Shown piece after piece: positions 45,899 through 54,745 of a stretch of 64,000 nucleotides of DNA. The stretch lies in NCBI GenBank assembly GCA_934698975.1, contig CAKUVR010000001.1, positions 186,001 to 250,000 on the forward strand. Reading direction: 5' to 3'. Position 1 is the stretch's first letter. Every line of letters starts with the position of its first letter. Under the pieces are notes generated by a model, which was not told where the DNA came from, ran no database searches, and was given only the letters and a program-made list of their open reading frames with translations. Source of the DNA: Cryptobacteroides sp934698975. GTDB taxonomy: Bacteria > Bacteroidota > Bacteroidia > Bacteroidales > UBA932. The position numbers were made by a program, and so were the translations under genes.

Positions 45899-46543
45899 AT
45901 GCTGTTGGAGATTCTGAAAGCGTTCATAATCGGCATCTGTGCGTCGGCTCCGCTCGGGCCGGTGGCGATTATTGTGCTTCAGAAGTCCATCTGCTACGGG
46001 CATAAGGCCGGTTTCACGACTGGGCTAGGGGCTTCGCTGGTGGACACAGCCTACGCCATCATCTCGATCTTCGCATGGGCTTTCGCCCAGAATTTCATCA
46101 ACACCTACGAATCGATCATATTCCTGATCGGCGGCCCGGTGATCGCCTTGCTGGGATATTCAATGGCATTCAAGGATCCGTTCAGGAAGATGGAGCCGGG
46201 CGATGTCAAGGCACGAGGAGCGTCACCGAAGGATTTCCTGCAGGCAGTCGCAACCACAATCTCCAACCCGGGGGCGATACTCGTGATGTTCGCGCTGTTC
46301 GCTTTCTTCCAGGTTGATGTGTCTGACAGAAGCTTCAGGATCTACCCGATCATCCTTGCTGTAGCCGGCGGATCAATCGCCTACTGGTTCTTTTTCTCAT
46401 GGTTCTTCAGCAATTGGAGGAAGGCTTTTGACATGAAAAAGATCATGTGGATGAACAGAATCGCGGGAATCATAATCATAATAATAGGGTTGGCCCTGTT
46501 GGGAGAGGGAGCGTTTGACCTGATCTTCACGGGCGGAAAGTAA
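45899..46543 (+). CDS. LysE-family exporter
   Basis: 214 residues with six predicted membrane spans. The start (MLLEILKAFIIGICASAPLGPVAIIVLQKSICYGHKAG) carries the LysE/RhtB signature APLGPV. Family members export amino acids or related small molecules; the substrate is unknown here. The ATG at 45899 is chosen over ATG 45889, which is in another frame. It follows der by nine bases. Confidence 0.88.
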   Translation: MLLEILKAFIIGICASAPLGPVAIIVLQKSICYGHKAGFTTGLGASLVDTAYAIISIFAWAFAQNFINTYESIIFLIGGPVIALLGYSMAFKDPFRKMEPGDVKARGASPKDFLQAVATTISNPGAILVMFALFAFFQVDVSDRSFRIYPIILAVAGGSIAYWFFFSWFFSNWRKAFDMKKIMWMNRIAGIIIIIIGLALLGEGAFDLIFTGGK

Positions 46544-46552
46544 TTTTTGAAT

Positions 46553-47344
46553 ATGAAAGAGAAAGAAGATAAGAAAGGAGGCTTCTTCAGCAACTGGATA
46601 GTCAGGAACGTTTTGCTTGCGGTCTTGTTCTTTGCGGTTCTGATTTTCGCCAGTTCAATGCTGCTCAGCGTTCTGACCAATCACGGGAAGACGATAGATG
46701 TGCCGGATTTCACAAGCATGACCGTGAACGAGGCAAAGCACGAGGCTGCCAGGTCCAAGCTCAGGGTGGAGGTCATCGACTCCATTTTTGTCAGGAAGAT
46801 GGAACGTGGAGCCATTTACAGCCAGAATCCGAAACCGGGTTCTCAGGTGAAGCAAGGCAGGAGGATTCTCCTCACTATCAATGCCAAGAACGCCAAGAAA
46901 GTCAGTATGCCTAACCTTGTCGGCTACTCGATGCGTCAGGCCAAGGCTGAGCTCAACTCTCGTGGTTTGGCATTGGGCAAGTTAATCTACGTCAACGACA
47001 TAGCCACAAACAATGTTCTGAGACAAATCTACCGTAACCGTGAGATCAGGCCAGGCAGACAGATAGAGACCGGCTCCGAGATCAATCTGGAGGTCGGGCT
47101 CAATCCAGAGGACAATCTGACATATATTCCGAATGTCAAGGGATTGAAATATCTCAGGGCAGTCGATGCAGTGCACGACAATTCATTGAACATCGGTCGC
47201 ATCGTGTTCGACAAGAGCGTAAGGAACTACACCGATTCTCTGAACGCGTCGGTGACAAGACAGACTCCGGAAGCCTCCGGAAATCCTATTCTGATGGGCT
47301 CGGACGTGACCATCTACCTATCATTGGACAAGAAAGACGAATAA
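46553..47344 (+). CDS. membrane-anchored PASTA-domain protein
   Basis: 263 residues from the ATG at 46553; an in-frame TTG lies just upstream. A short cytosolic N-terminus, one membrane span (about 18-40), then three PASTA domains (about 48-115, 118-185 and 190-260), each with VPDFTSMTVNEAKHEA-, MPNLVGYSMRQAKAEL- or IPNVKGLKYLRAVDAV-type openings. PASTA domains bind peptidoglycan or muropeptides. There is no kinase domain, unlike the Gram-positive PASTA kinases. It is in the common Bacteroidales cluster with rluD. Confidence 0.9.
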   Translation: MKEKEDKKGGFFSNWIVRNVLLAVLFFAVLIFASSMLLSVLTNHGKTIDVPDFTSMTVNEAKHEAARSKLRVEVIDSIFVRKMERGAIYSQNPKPGSQVKQGRRILLTINAKNAKKVSMPNLVGYSMRQAKAELNSRGLALGKLIYVNDIATNNVLRQIYRNREIRPGRQIETGSEINLEVGLNPEDNLTYIPNVKGLKYLRAVDAVHDNSLNIGRIVFDKSVRNYTDSLNASVTRQTPEASGNPILMGSDVTIYLSLDKKDE

Positions 47345-47345
47345 C

Positions 47346-48419
47346 GTGGACGAGGAGAGACTTTACAACGATCAGGAAGAAAACGTCGAGGACGAGGAGC
47401 AGGGGATGTTCGAGCATTTCCGGCTCAATGTCGATGTCGGCCAGACCCCGATGCGTGTGGACAAGTACATGGCCACGCACCTTGAGGACACTTCCAGGCA
47501 CAGGGTTCAGTGCGCCATAAAGGAAGGCTATGTGCGTGTGAATGAGAAGATTGCGAAAGCGAACCTCATAATCCGCCCTGGAGATGTCATCCGTTTCGTG
47601 ATGCCTTACCGTCGCCGTGGCCTTGAGATTCTCCCTCAAGACATTCCTTTGAATATAGTCTACGAGGACAATGACCTTCTTGTTGTCAACAAGGCCGCCG
47701 GGATGGTTGTCCACCCTGGACACGGGCACTTCGAGGGGACCCTCATCAACGCACTTTCCTATCATTTGGGAATATCCCAGGGTCCGGAAGCGGCTGACGA
47801 GCGGATGGGCATACTTGTACATAGAATCGACAAGGACACTTCAGGACTTCTCGTGGTGGCAAAGAACGATGAGACCCAGCTGGATTTGGCCCGACAGTTC
47901 TTCGAGCATTCGATCGAGAGGCGGTACGTGGCCGTTGTCTGGGGCAACATCAAGGAGGATGAGGGGACGATTGACGGGAACATCGGGCGTGATCCTAACG
48001 ACAGGCTGCGGTTCCGGGTCTACACCGGTGATGATGATCGTGGAAAGCATGCCGTGACGCATTACAGAGTATTGGAGAGGTTCGGTTATGTGACAGTTGT
48101 CGAGTGTAAACTGGAAACCGGGCGCACACACCAGATCAGGGTTCACATGAGTTACATCGGGCATCCGTTGTTCAATGACGAGAGGTACGGTGGCTCTGAG
48201 ATTCGCAAGGGCACGATCTACGCCAAGTACCGTCAGTTCATCCAGAATTGCTTCGAGATCTGTCCTCGGCAGGCTCTTCACGCCAAGACTCTCGGCTTCG
48301 TCCATCCAGGCACTGGCAAATGGATTCAGTTCGACTCGCAGTTGCCTGAGGACATGACCGCTATGATTGACAAATGGAGGAACTATGTCAATTTTGTCAA
48401 GGTGGAAGAGGATGAATGA
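47346..48419 (+). CDS. rluD: 23S rRNA pseudouridine synthase of the RluD type
   Basis: 357 residues, starting at GTG 47346, one base after the preceding stop. An acidic N-terminus (1-25), an S4 RNA-binding domain (about 37-90) and the catalytic domain with HRIDKDTSGL (159-168, catalytic Asp 162). Modifies uridines of helix 69 in other bacteria. The assignment to RluD rather than RluC rests on overall length and gene context. Confidence 0.9.
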   Translation: MDEERLYNDQEENVEDEEQGMFEHFRLNVDVGQTPMRVDKYMATHLEDTSRHRVQCAIKEGYVRVNEKIAKANLIIRPGDVIRFVMPYRRRGLEILPQDIPLNIVYEDNDLLVVNKAAGMVVHPGHGHFEGTLINALSYHLGISQGPEAADERMGILVHRIDKDTSGLLVVAKNDETQLDLARQFFEHSIERRYVAVVWGNIKEDEGTIDGNIGRDPNDRLRFRVYTGDDDRGKHAVTHYRVLERFGYVTVVECKLETGRTHQIRVHMSYIGHPLFNDERYGGSEIRKGTIYAKYRQFIQNCFEICPRQALHAKTLGFVHPGTGKWIQFDSQLPEDMTAMIDKWRNYVNFVKVEEDE

Positions 48420-48460
48420 TTTCATATTGAGCTGACTGAGAAAGATTTCCTATTGGATGA

Positions 48461-48528
48461 CCAGAATAAAAAAAGAAACTTTCAAATTTTGCACGTTACC
48501 AAAATTTGAAAGTTTATTTTTATTCTGG
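48461..48528. repeat. long hairpin with conserved apical motif, copy 1
   Basis: Left arm 48461-48490 and right arm 48501-48528 pair over about 28 bp with two extra bases in the left arm; loop GCACGTTACC. On the minus strand the tip reads AATTTTGGTAACGTGC then AAAATT, which matches the tip of copy 2 although the stems differ. Confidence 0.85.
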
Positions 48529-48601
48529 CCATAGGCTAATATGTCAAAAAACATTCTGAGTTTATCATAATGCACGGTTACTTCTACAGGCTATAATACA
48601 C

Positions 48602-48626
48602 GGTCACTGAGCTTGTCGAAGTGACG
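48602..48626. repeat. intergenic REP-like hairpin
   Basis: GTCACT (48603-48608), loop GAGCTTGTCGA, AGTGAC (48620-48625). Confidence 0.85.
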
Positions 48627-48673
48627 ATAGTAACCGACTCTTTAATTATTCGCAATCTTGTCACTATGGTCAG

Positions 48674-48727
48674 AAAAAGACTATGGCGAATTTTGGTCTA
48701 CGGTGCAAAATTCGCCATAGTCTTTTT
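48674..48727. terminator. long hairpin with conserved apical motif, copy 2 (probable bidirectional terminator)
   Basis: Arms 48674-48694 and 48707-48727 are perfectly complementary over 21 bp; loop GGTCTACGGTGC. A-run before and T-run after make it a good terminator in both directions. It is 26 bases from the TonB receptor stop. The tip matches copy 1 in the opposite orientation. Confidence 0.8.
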
Positions 48728-48752
48728 TGACTGTACTATTATATTCAGGAAA

Positions 48753-51719
48753 CTACATTCTTGGCGGAGGACCCATCGGGCCGCGGCCCATGCCAGGGCC
48801 ACCACGACGACCGCCTTTGCCGCCGAAATTGCCGAAGCGGTAGGTCAGGGAAACTACTATGTAGCGGCCGAGGGTGTTGTTCAGAGTCTCGGTGTGGTAG
48901 TTCGAGGAGTCGGAGATCGAGAGGTTCTTGGCCTGGTCGAGGATGTCGTAGGCGTTCAGGGCGAGGGTGAACTTGTCCTTGAACAGGAGCTTGGTAATCT
49001 TCGCGTTCAGGATAAGCTGGGTTCCCTGATCGGTCGTGTAGCCATTGTACCAGTTATAGTTGCCATCTGCGACGATTCCGAATCCGCCGGGAACGGTCCA
49101 GTTCATCGAGGCGGTCACCTGATTGCTCCACGTCATGTTCGTTGATTGGTTGGCGATTGTGTACCAAGACTTTGACATTCTAGTGCGGCCGCCGGCTGTG
49201 AGTTCCACAATGTCATTGCGGTAAGTAATGCGAATGCGCTCGGTCAGACCTACCGTCTGAAGTTTGTTCAGGGTAAAGTCCAACGTGTGGAAATCCTCAA
49301 GGAACTTGTCAGCAAGAAAATCCTCGGCATTGTAGTTTTCACCCTCGTAGTACTTGCTCATGTCGAAATTGGACGAGCCAACATAAGATGATGATCTGGA
49401 ATAACTTGCCCTCGTCATGTTGAATATGCTGAAATTGGACTTGGCGATCGGGGTGTTCAACATCACCCTGAAACTACCGTTGTAAGAGTCCTTGCCGTTT
49501 ACCGGAACGGAGTACTGAACACCGTTCGTGCCGTACCACTGGGCGTTGACGATAGCATTCTTGACAATGCCACCGTCGATTCCGGCGTTGATGGAAAGGA
49601 ATGTCTTCTTGTTGGTATGGCGGAAATCGCTTCTGAAATCGTGGTTGAAGTACGGCTCAAGGTACATGTTACCAAATGAGACGTTGAGAGGGTTTGTGTT
49701 GTCCGGCACTCTCATCAACTGGTTGACTGACGGCTGCTGGGATCGGCCGAAATAGAAGCCGCGGACATTGGTGTTGTCATCGATGTCGTACCAGAGCATG
49801 GCCTGTGGAGCCCAATTCAAGACATGATTGTCGTAAGTGTCATAGCCACTGGTCTCGTTGTGGGTATATGTAGGATTGGCGCTGACTCCTGCCTGAGCGC
49901 GGAGTTTATCCTTCTGATAGACGAAGTTAGCTCCGATGGTCTGGTTGACATAGCGGTTTATAATCTCGCTGGAGTAAACACTGTTGGCGACCTCGCCGAG
50001 CGGATTGTAAACAAGATTTGACGCGCTGAAATCCTCAACCACCCCACTGTCAAATGTGTTCTTCTTGGAAGAAGTCCTGTTCCATGACGCCTCGTAGTTG
50101 GCCTCGACAAAGAATCCTTTGCCCAATGGCTCAGTGTAAGTGAGGCGTCCGCTCAAAGACTTCGTGTCCTGATTCTGATTGTAACGTTGGTTGATGATGG
50201 AGTCAGAAGGATTCTCAAGATCCTCATAAGTCCTTGTCAATGATTGGTTGAAGCCGTTGGTCTCGTTGCCGCTGAAATTGTAACGGGCGTTGAACGATAG
50301 CGTTCTGCCGGCTTTGCCGAGTTTCTGACGGAAAAGGAAGAAACCGTTTGTCTTCCAGTTGTTGTTGGAACCGGTGTTGCTGGTGAAACCGTCATTGGTG
50401 TTGGAAGTCACACCATTCTTCTCTGTAAGGGTCGAAAATTCAGAAATCTCGTTGAAGTCTCCGTTACCAAAACTTACCTGAGGCTGAAACAAGATCGAGG
50501 TGTTCTCTGAGAACTTATGCTCAAGACGGACTCCGAAACGATGACCATCAGAATTGGTCGTGTTGGATCCCTTATTGTTGTAGATAAGGTTGTGGTCGTC
50601 AAGATAGGTGATCTTCTTGCTCTCCTCCTCGACGTAAGTCTCGTTGTTGTTGTAGAGGTAATTGCCACCGAGATCCATCTTGCCGTCAAAAAGGCTGGTG
50701 TTGCCGTTCAGTCCCCCCATCCAAGATGTTGTGATTCCGTTGCCGGGACCCCAGCCTCGGCTGCCACGGCCCATTCCGCCACCGCCTCCGCGCATTCCCT
50801 GCATCATGCTTCCGGCCAGGTCGTTAAAGCCTCGGTTGTTCGTGTTGTTGCCGTTGATGATGACGCTGAGTTGGTTCTTGTCTGTGAACCGCCCAAGAAA
50901 CCCGGCTCCTTGATAGCGCCAGTCTCCATCACCGGATGACAACTCTGCACCGGACATTTTCTTGCGGACATCGTGTCCCGCACCGGCCATAACGTTACCA
51001 AAAAGGCCGTTCATCATGCCCTTCTGGATGGAAAGGTCAATGACAGTCTCGTCGTTGCCGTCGTCGATGCCGGTGAACTGGGCCTGCTCGGACTTTTTCT
51101 CCACGACCTTCACCTTGTCGATGATCTTCGCTGGAATATTCTTGGACGCAAGTTGCGGGTCGTCAAGGAAAAATGTCTTGCCGTCGATTGTTATCTTACT
51201 GATTGTCTGACCGTTCGCCGTGACGGTCCCGTCCTCGGAAACCTCCACGCCAGGGAGTTTTTTCAACAGGTCCTCCAAAACATCGTTCTCAGTCGTCTTG
51301 AATGACGAGGCGTTATATTCAATCGTGTCTTTCTTGATCACAATCGGGTTGCCGGTCGCGGAGACACTGGCCGCATCAAGGACCTGCTTGTCAGGATCCA
51401 TCTTCAAGACTCCGAGATCCAGCTTTCCTTTGACCTCCACATCCTTGGTGAGAGTCTTATAGCCAAGAAGTTCAGCCTTAAGGACATATTTCCCAGCGGA
51501 GACTTTTTCAAAGATGGTCTTGCCCTTGTCGTCACTGAGGGCATACTTGTAGGGTTTGGTGCCCCCCGGCTTGGTGATGGAAACGGTGGCGAATCCGACC
51601 GCTTCTCCGGTGGATGAATCCGTGAGCGACAGCGTGACCGTGCCGCCGCCCTGAGCAAAAGCCAAAGAAAAAGCCGACATGATGCCGGCGACAAAAGTGA
51701 TGAATTTCTTTAAGTTCAT
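48753..51719 (-). CDS. TonB-dependent-receptor-like outer membrane protein, Gly/Met/Arg-rich
   Basis: 988 residues. Signal peptide (1-22); carboxypeptidase-regulatory-like domain (about 28-110, GEAVGFATVSITKPGG); plug-like region (about 130-250, LLKKLPGVEVSEDGTVTANGQTISKITIDGK); outer-membrane beta-barrel (OMP_b-brl_3 type). Two low-complexity stretches stand out: a plug-to-barrel loop with GMRGGGGGMGRGSRGWGPG (near 310) and the C-terminal tail GGRRGGPGMGRGPMGPPPRM. The ligand is not known; no SusD gene is adjacent. Its end lies next to the hairpin terminator. Confidence 0.88.
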   Translation of the reverse strand: MNLKKFITFVAGIMSAFSLAFAQGGGTVTLSLTDSSTGEAVGFATVSITKPGGTKPYKYALSDDKGKTIFEKVSAGKYVLKAELLGYKTLTKDVEVKGKLDLGVLKMDPDKQVLDAASVSATGNPIVIKKDTIEYNASSFKTTENDVLEDLLKKLPGVEVSEDGTVTANGQTISKITIDGKTFFLDDPQLASKNIPAKIIDKVKVVEKKSEQAQFTGIDDGNDETVIDLSIQKGMMNGLFGNVMAGAGHDVRKKMSGAELSSGDGDWRYQGAGFLGRFTDKNQLSVIINGNNTNNRGFNDLAGSMMQGMRGGGGGMGRGSRGWGPGNGITTSWMGGLNGNTSLFDGKMDLGGNYLYNNNETYVEEESKKITYLDDHNLIYNNKGSNTTNSDGHRFGVRLEHKFSENTSILFQPQVSFGNGDFNEISEFSTLTEKNGVTSNTNDGFTSNTGSNNNWKTNGFFLFRQKLGKAGRTLSFNARYNFSGNETNGFNQSLTRTYEDLENPSDSIINQRYNQNQDTKSLSGRLTYTEPLGKGFFVEANYEASWNRTSSKKNTFDSGVVEDFSASNLVYNPLGEVANSVYSSEIINRYVNQTIGANFVYQKDKLRAQAGVSANPTYTHNETSGYDTYDNHVLNWAPQAMLWYDIDDNTNVRGFYFGRSQQPSVNQLMRVPDNTNPLNVSFGNMYLEPYFNHDFRSDFRHTNKKTFLSINAGIDGGIVKNAIVNAQWYGTNGVQYSVPVNGKDSYNGSFRVMLNTPIAKSNFSIFNMTRASYSRSSSYVGSSNFDMSKYYEGENYNAEDFLADKFLEDFHTLDFTLNKLQTVGLTERIRITYRNDIVELTAGGRTRMSKSWYTIANQSTNMTWSNQVTASMNWTVPGGFGIVADGNYNWYNGYTTDQGTQLILNAKITKLLFKDKFTLALNAYDILDQAKNLSISDSSNYHTETLNNTLGRYIVVSLTYRFGNFGGKGGRRGGPGMGRGPMGPPPRM

Positions 51720-51876
51720 AAGGAATACTCAACTAATCAACCTAACGCTTCCTTTGACAGAGAAATTCGTCATCGGTTTAATCCGCACGGTAAAAAATGC
51801 AGAATTAAAGAATGTTCCAAATGAATATATCAAAGAGAAGCGATACAAGAGGCCTTTGGTGGCAACTATTCCACCA

Positions 51877-52431
51877 TCATTTCACCCTCTCCGGATGATC
51901 CTTGATGAATTTCTCCCAACCGCCCGAACTCTTGATCTTGGCCAACGGACTGGAAATATTGTAGTAATGGCAAAGCGCGATGGCGAGCGCGTCTGTGGCG
52001 TCCAGATGCTCCGGCTGGAAATCCACGCCCAACGTCTTGCGCAGCATCACGCTCACCTGCTCTTTGGAGGCAGCTCCGTTGCCGGTGATCGCCTGCTTGG
52101 CCTCGCGGGGAGCATATTCATGAATATCAGAGATGCCATATTCAAGAGCCGCGAGCATGGCCGCCCCTTGCGCGCGCCCCAGTTTCAGGATGACCTGAGC
52201 GTTCTTGCCGTAGAACGGTGACTCCAGCGCCATCTCAGTGCCGTGGTAGGTCTTGCAGACTTCAGTGACCGTGTCATAGATCTGCCGGAGTTTTGAATAT
52301 GCATCCGCCTCTTTCCGCAGGTCCAGCACGCCCATATCCACGAACACAGGCTTGTCGCCGATGACATCAATAACCCCGAAACCAAGGAGATTGGTTCCGG
52401 GGTCGATTCCTATGATGGTTGTCTTATCCAT
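51877..52431 (-). CDS. ruvC: Holliday junction resolvase RuvC
   Basis: 184 residues from the ATG at 52429-52431 (MDKTTIIGIDPGTNLLGFGV). The RuvC signature IDPG with the first catalytic Asp, the ALESPFYGKNAQ segment with catalytic Glu, and the C-terminal HLDATDALAIALCH with two Asp are all seen. It resolves recombination intermediates with RuvAB. The gap of 157 bases to the TonB receptor start contains no clear feature. Confidence 0.95.
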   Translation of the reverse strand: MDKTTIIGIDPGTNLLGFGVIDVIGDKPVFVDMGVLDLRKEADAYSKLRQIYDTVTEVCKTYHGTEMALESPFYGKNAQVILKLGRAQGAAMLAALEYGISDIHEYAPREAKQAITGNGAASKEQVSVMLRKTLGVDFQPEHLDATDALAIALCHYYNISSPLAKIKSSGGWEKFIKDHPERVK

Positions 52432-52497
52432 GAAAGTCGAAAAGAGACCCATCCACCGTAACCGGTGAAAAAAGTGTTTCGCTAATACAACCGTTGA

Positions 52498-53769
52498 TTA
52501 GTCTATGCAGTCGAATCCAGTGTAAGGACGGAGAACCTCAGGGATGACAATCTTGTCGTCCTTCTGGTTGTCCTCAAGCAGGGCGGCGACCACACGAGGA
52601 AGAGCCAATGAGCTTCCGTTCAGGGTGTGGCAGAGCTGCATCTTGCCTTCTGCGTCACGGTAGCGCAGGTGCAGACGGTTTGCCTGATAGGTCTCGAAAT
52701 TGGAGACGGAGGAGATCTCAAGCCAACGTCCCTGGGCAGCTGACCAAAGCTCGAAATCGTAGGTGATGGCTGAGGTGAAGCTCAAATCGCCACCGCAAAG
52801 GCGAAGGATCCTGTACTTCAGACCGAGTTTGTTGACGATGCCCTCTACATGGGCAACCATCTCGTCCAGAGCGGCATAGGAGTTCTCAGGCTTCTCGATG
52901 CGCACGATCTCGACCTTGTCGAACTGATGCAGGCGGTTCAAGCCTCTCACGTCCTTACCATACGAACCGGCCTCACGACGGAAGCACGGGGTGTAGGCGG
53001 TCATCTTCTGTGGGAAGTCATCGTTGCCGAGGATGACATCTCTGAATATGTTGGTGACCGGAACCTCGGCGGTAGGAATGAGATAGAAGTCATCCAGACC
53101 CACGTAGTACATCTGGGCCTCCTTGTCAGGCAGCTGGCCGGTACCGAAACCAGAGGCAGCGTTGACCATGATCGGCGGCTCGACCTCCTTGTAGCCGGCT
53201 GCGGTGTTGATGTCGAGGAAGAAGTTGATGAGGGCTCTCTGGAGTTTCGCGCCCTTGCCCTTATAGACAGGGAATCCGGCTCCTGTGAGCTTCACACCAA
53301 GGTCGAAGTCAATGATGTCGTATTTCTTGGCGAGTTCCCAGTGAGGAAGGGCGTGTTCCGGAAGGTTTACCTCAGGGCCACCCATCTTCACAACCTGATT
53401 GTCCTCAGCGCCCTTTCCAGGGATAACGAGGTCGCAAGGCATATTCGGAAGAAGAACCAACTGCTCGTTGAGCTCTTTGTTGTTCTCATCGGCCTTCGCG
53501 AGGAGCTCTGAGGATTTAGCCTTAAGCTCGGCCACTTCCTTCTTTACCTCTTCGGCCTCGGCCTTCTTTCCATCCTTCATCAGGCCACCAATCTGCTTGG
53601 TGAGCTGATTCTGCTTGGCCACGATGGCGTCGCTCTCAGTCTGAAGAGCCCTTCTGTTGGTGTCCAGTTCGAGGACTTTTTCCACGATGGCCCTCGCATC
53701 GAAATTCTTTACTGCCAGCTTCTCGATCACGTGCTGCGGATCGTCACGAAGCGTCTTGAGTGTAAGCAT
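52498..53769 (-). CDS. serS: seryl-tRNA synthetase
   Basis: 423 residues, normal length. N-terminal long coiled-coil arm (about 30-105); class II catalytic core with motif 2 FRREAGSYGKDVRGLNRLHQFDKVE and motif 3 LNGSSLALPRVVAALLEDNQ. Charges tRNA-Ser. The leader upstream has two hairpins (53817-53836 and 53840-53861), possibly regulatory. Confidence 0.96.
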   Translation of the reverse strand: MLTLKTLRDDPQHVIEKLAVKNFDARAIVEKVLELDTNRRALQTESDAIVAKQNQLTKQIGGLMKDGKKAEAEEVKKEVAELKAKSSELLAKADENNKELNEQLVLLPNMPCDLVIPGKGAEDNQVVKMGGPEVNLPEHALPHWELAKKYDIIDFDLGVKLTGAGFPVYKGKGAKLQRALINFFLDINTAAGYKEVEPPIMVNAASGFGTGQLPDKEAQMYYVGLDDFYLIPTAEVPVTNIFRDVILGNDDFPQKMTAYTPCFRREAGSYGKDVRGLNRLHQFDKVEIVRIEKPENSYAALDEMVAHVEGIVNKLGLKYRILRLCGGDLSFTSAITYDFELWSAAQGRWLEISSVSNFETYQANRLHLRYRDAEGKMQLCHTLNGSSLALPRVVAALLEDNQKDDKIVIPEVLRPYTGFDCID

Positions 53770-53816
53770 AGTATATGAATAGTTTAATTACTATTAAAAC
53801 GGAAGTCCCAACTTAT

Positions 53817-53861
53817 TGTCGGGAATGTTCCCGACACATTTTCAGGCATACAAGCCTGAAA
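53817..53861. repeat. two adjacent hairpins between rpmA and serS
   Basis: TGTCGGGAA (53817-53825), TG, TTCCCGACA (53828-53836); then TTTCAGGC (53840-53847), ATACAA, GCCTGAAA (53854-53861). Both are perfect. They are in the 5' leader of serS or the tail of rpmA. Confidence 0.75.
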
Positions 53862-53875
53862 TGGGTTGTTTCCAA

Positions 53876-53921
53876 ACAAAAAAGAGGACAGGCACGATAA
53901 CTCGAAGCCAGCCCTCTTTCA
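53876..53921 (-). terminator. probable terminator after rpmA
   Basis: On the minus strand AAAGAGGGCTGGC and a nearly complementary GCCTGTCCTCTTT (11 of 13) flank a loop, and T residues follow. Confidence 0.6.
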
Positions 53922-53939
53922 TTATCAATCCTCCGAGTC

Positions 53940-54200
53940 TTAGTTCTCAAAAGGGATAACCGAGACGTAGGATTTGTCCTCTCTCTTCCTTGTGAACTTT
54001 ACCGTTCCGTCAACGAGAGCGTAGAGAGTGTGATCCTTGCCCATTCCGACATTCTTGTCAGGATTGTGGACAGTACCTCTCTGCCTTACGATGATGTTGC
54101 CGGCCTTTACGACCTCACCGCCGAATTTCTTGAGTCCAAGCCTTTTGGAATGAGACTCACGACCGTTCTTTGAACTTGATTGTCCTTTCTTGTGTGCCAT
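53940..54200 (-). CDS. rpmA: 50S ribosomal protein L27
   Basis: 86 residues. Begins MAHKKGQSSSKNGRESHSKRLGLKKFGGE, the canonical L27 start without the cleavable N-terminal extension of Firmicutes. NIIVRQRGT and GKDHTLYALVDG are conserved. It follows rplU by 20 bases as usual. Confidence 0.97.
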   Translation of the reverse strand: MAHKKGQSSSKNGRESHSKRLGLKKFGGEVVKAGNIIVRQRGTVHNPDKNVGMGKDHTLYALVDGTVKFTRKREDKSYVSVIPFEN

Positions 54201-54220
54201 AATCTGTTACTCTTTAGAAA

Positions 54221-54532
54221 TTAAGCGATTTCATCGATACGGATCTTGGAAAGCTTCTGGCGGTGGCCATTGAGCTTCTGGAAGCCCTTGCGACGGATCT
54301 TCTTGAACACGAGCACCTTGTCAGCCTTTGCCTCGTCATCGAGAACGGTGGCCTTAACAACTGCGCCCTTTACATAAGGATTACCGAGCTTGATCTGCCC
54401 TTCGGAGTCAACGAGCAGCACCTTGTCGAACTCGACTGAAGAATCCTTGGCCGCCGCGAGACGGTTAACAAAGATCTCTTTTCCAGCCTCAACCTTGAAC
54501 TGCTGTCCTGCAATGTCAACAATTGCGTACAT
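54221..54532 (-). CDS. rplU: 50S ribosomal protein L21
   Basis: 103 residues. MYAIVDIAGQQFKVEAGKEIFVNRL and the C-terminal KKIRRKGFQKLNGHRQKLSKIRIDEI are typical. First gene of rplU-rpmA, with a strong promoter at 54620-54650. Confidence 0.97.
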   Translation of the reverse strand: MYAIVDIAGQQFKVEAGKEIFVNRLAAAKDSSVEFDKVLLVDSEGQIKLGNPYVKGAVVKATVLDDEAKADKVLVFKKIRRKGFQKLNGHRQKLSKIRIDEIA

Positions 54533-54619
54533 AAAAAAACAAAACTTTATTAAGTTTCAGTCGCAAGCGCCCGTAACCTCACGGGACTTCTGGAGCTCTA
54601 CGACCATAAAAACAGACTG

Positions 54620-54650
54620 CAAATTTACGCAAAATCCCCCAATCCGCAAA
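54620..54650 (-). promoter_or_regulatory. Bacteroidetes-type promoter of rplU-rpmA
   Basis: On the minus strand TTTG (complement of 54647-54650), 19 bases, TAAATTTG (complement of 54620-54627): exact consensus. Confidence 0.75.
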
Positions 54651-54745
54651 ATATTTCGTAAAAGGATCTTTTTGAAAAAACCGAGGGAATAGAGTAGAGT
54701 GCCTCATAGGCACAAAGCCAAACATCAGACTAACGATAGCACCCT

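Larger units (their letters stand above)
48420..48752. other. 333-bp convergent gap with two long hairpins and one REP-like element
   Basis: Between rluD (plus) and the TonB receptor gene (minus). Contains the hairpins 48461-48528 and 48674-48727 and the REP-like element 48602-48626, each described separately. No open frame of interest. Confidence 0.8.

Noticed and set aside
53770..53939. T-box riboswitch ahead of serS
   Set aside because: No T-box core sequence or specifier/antiterminator layout; T-boxes are also not expected in Bacteroidetes.
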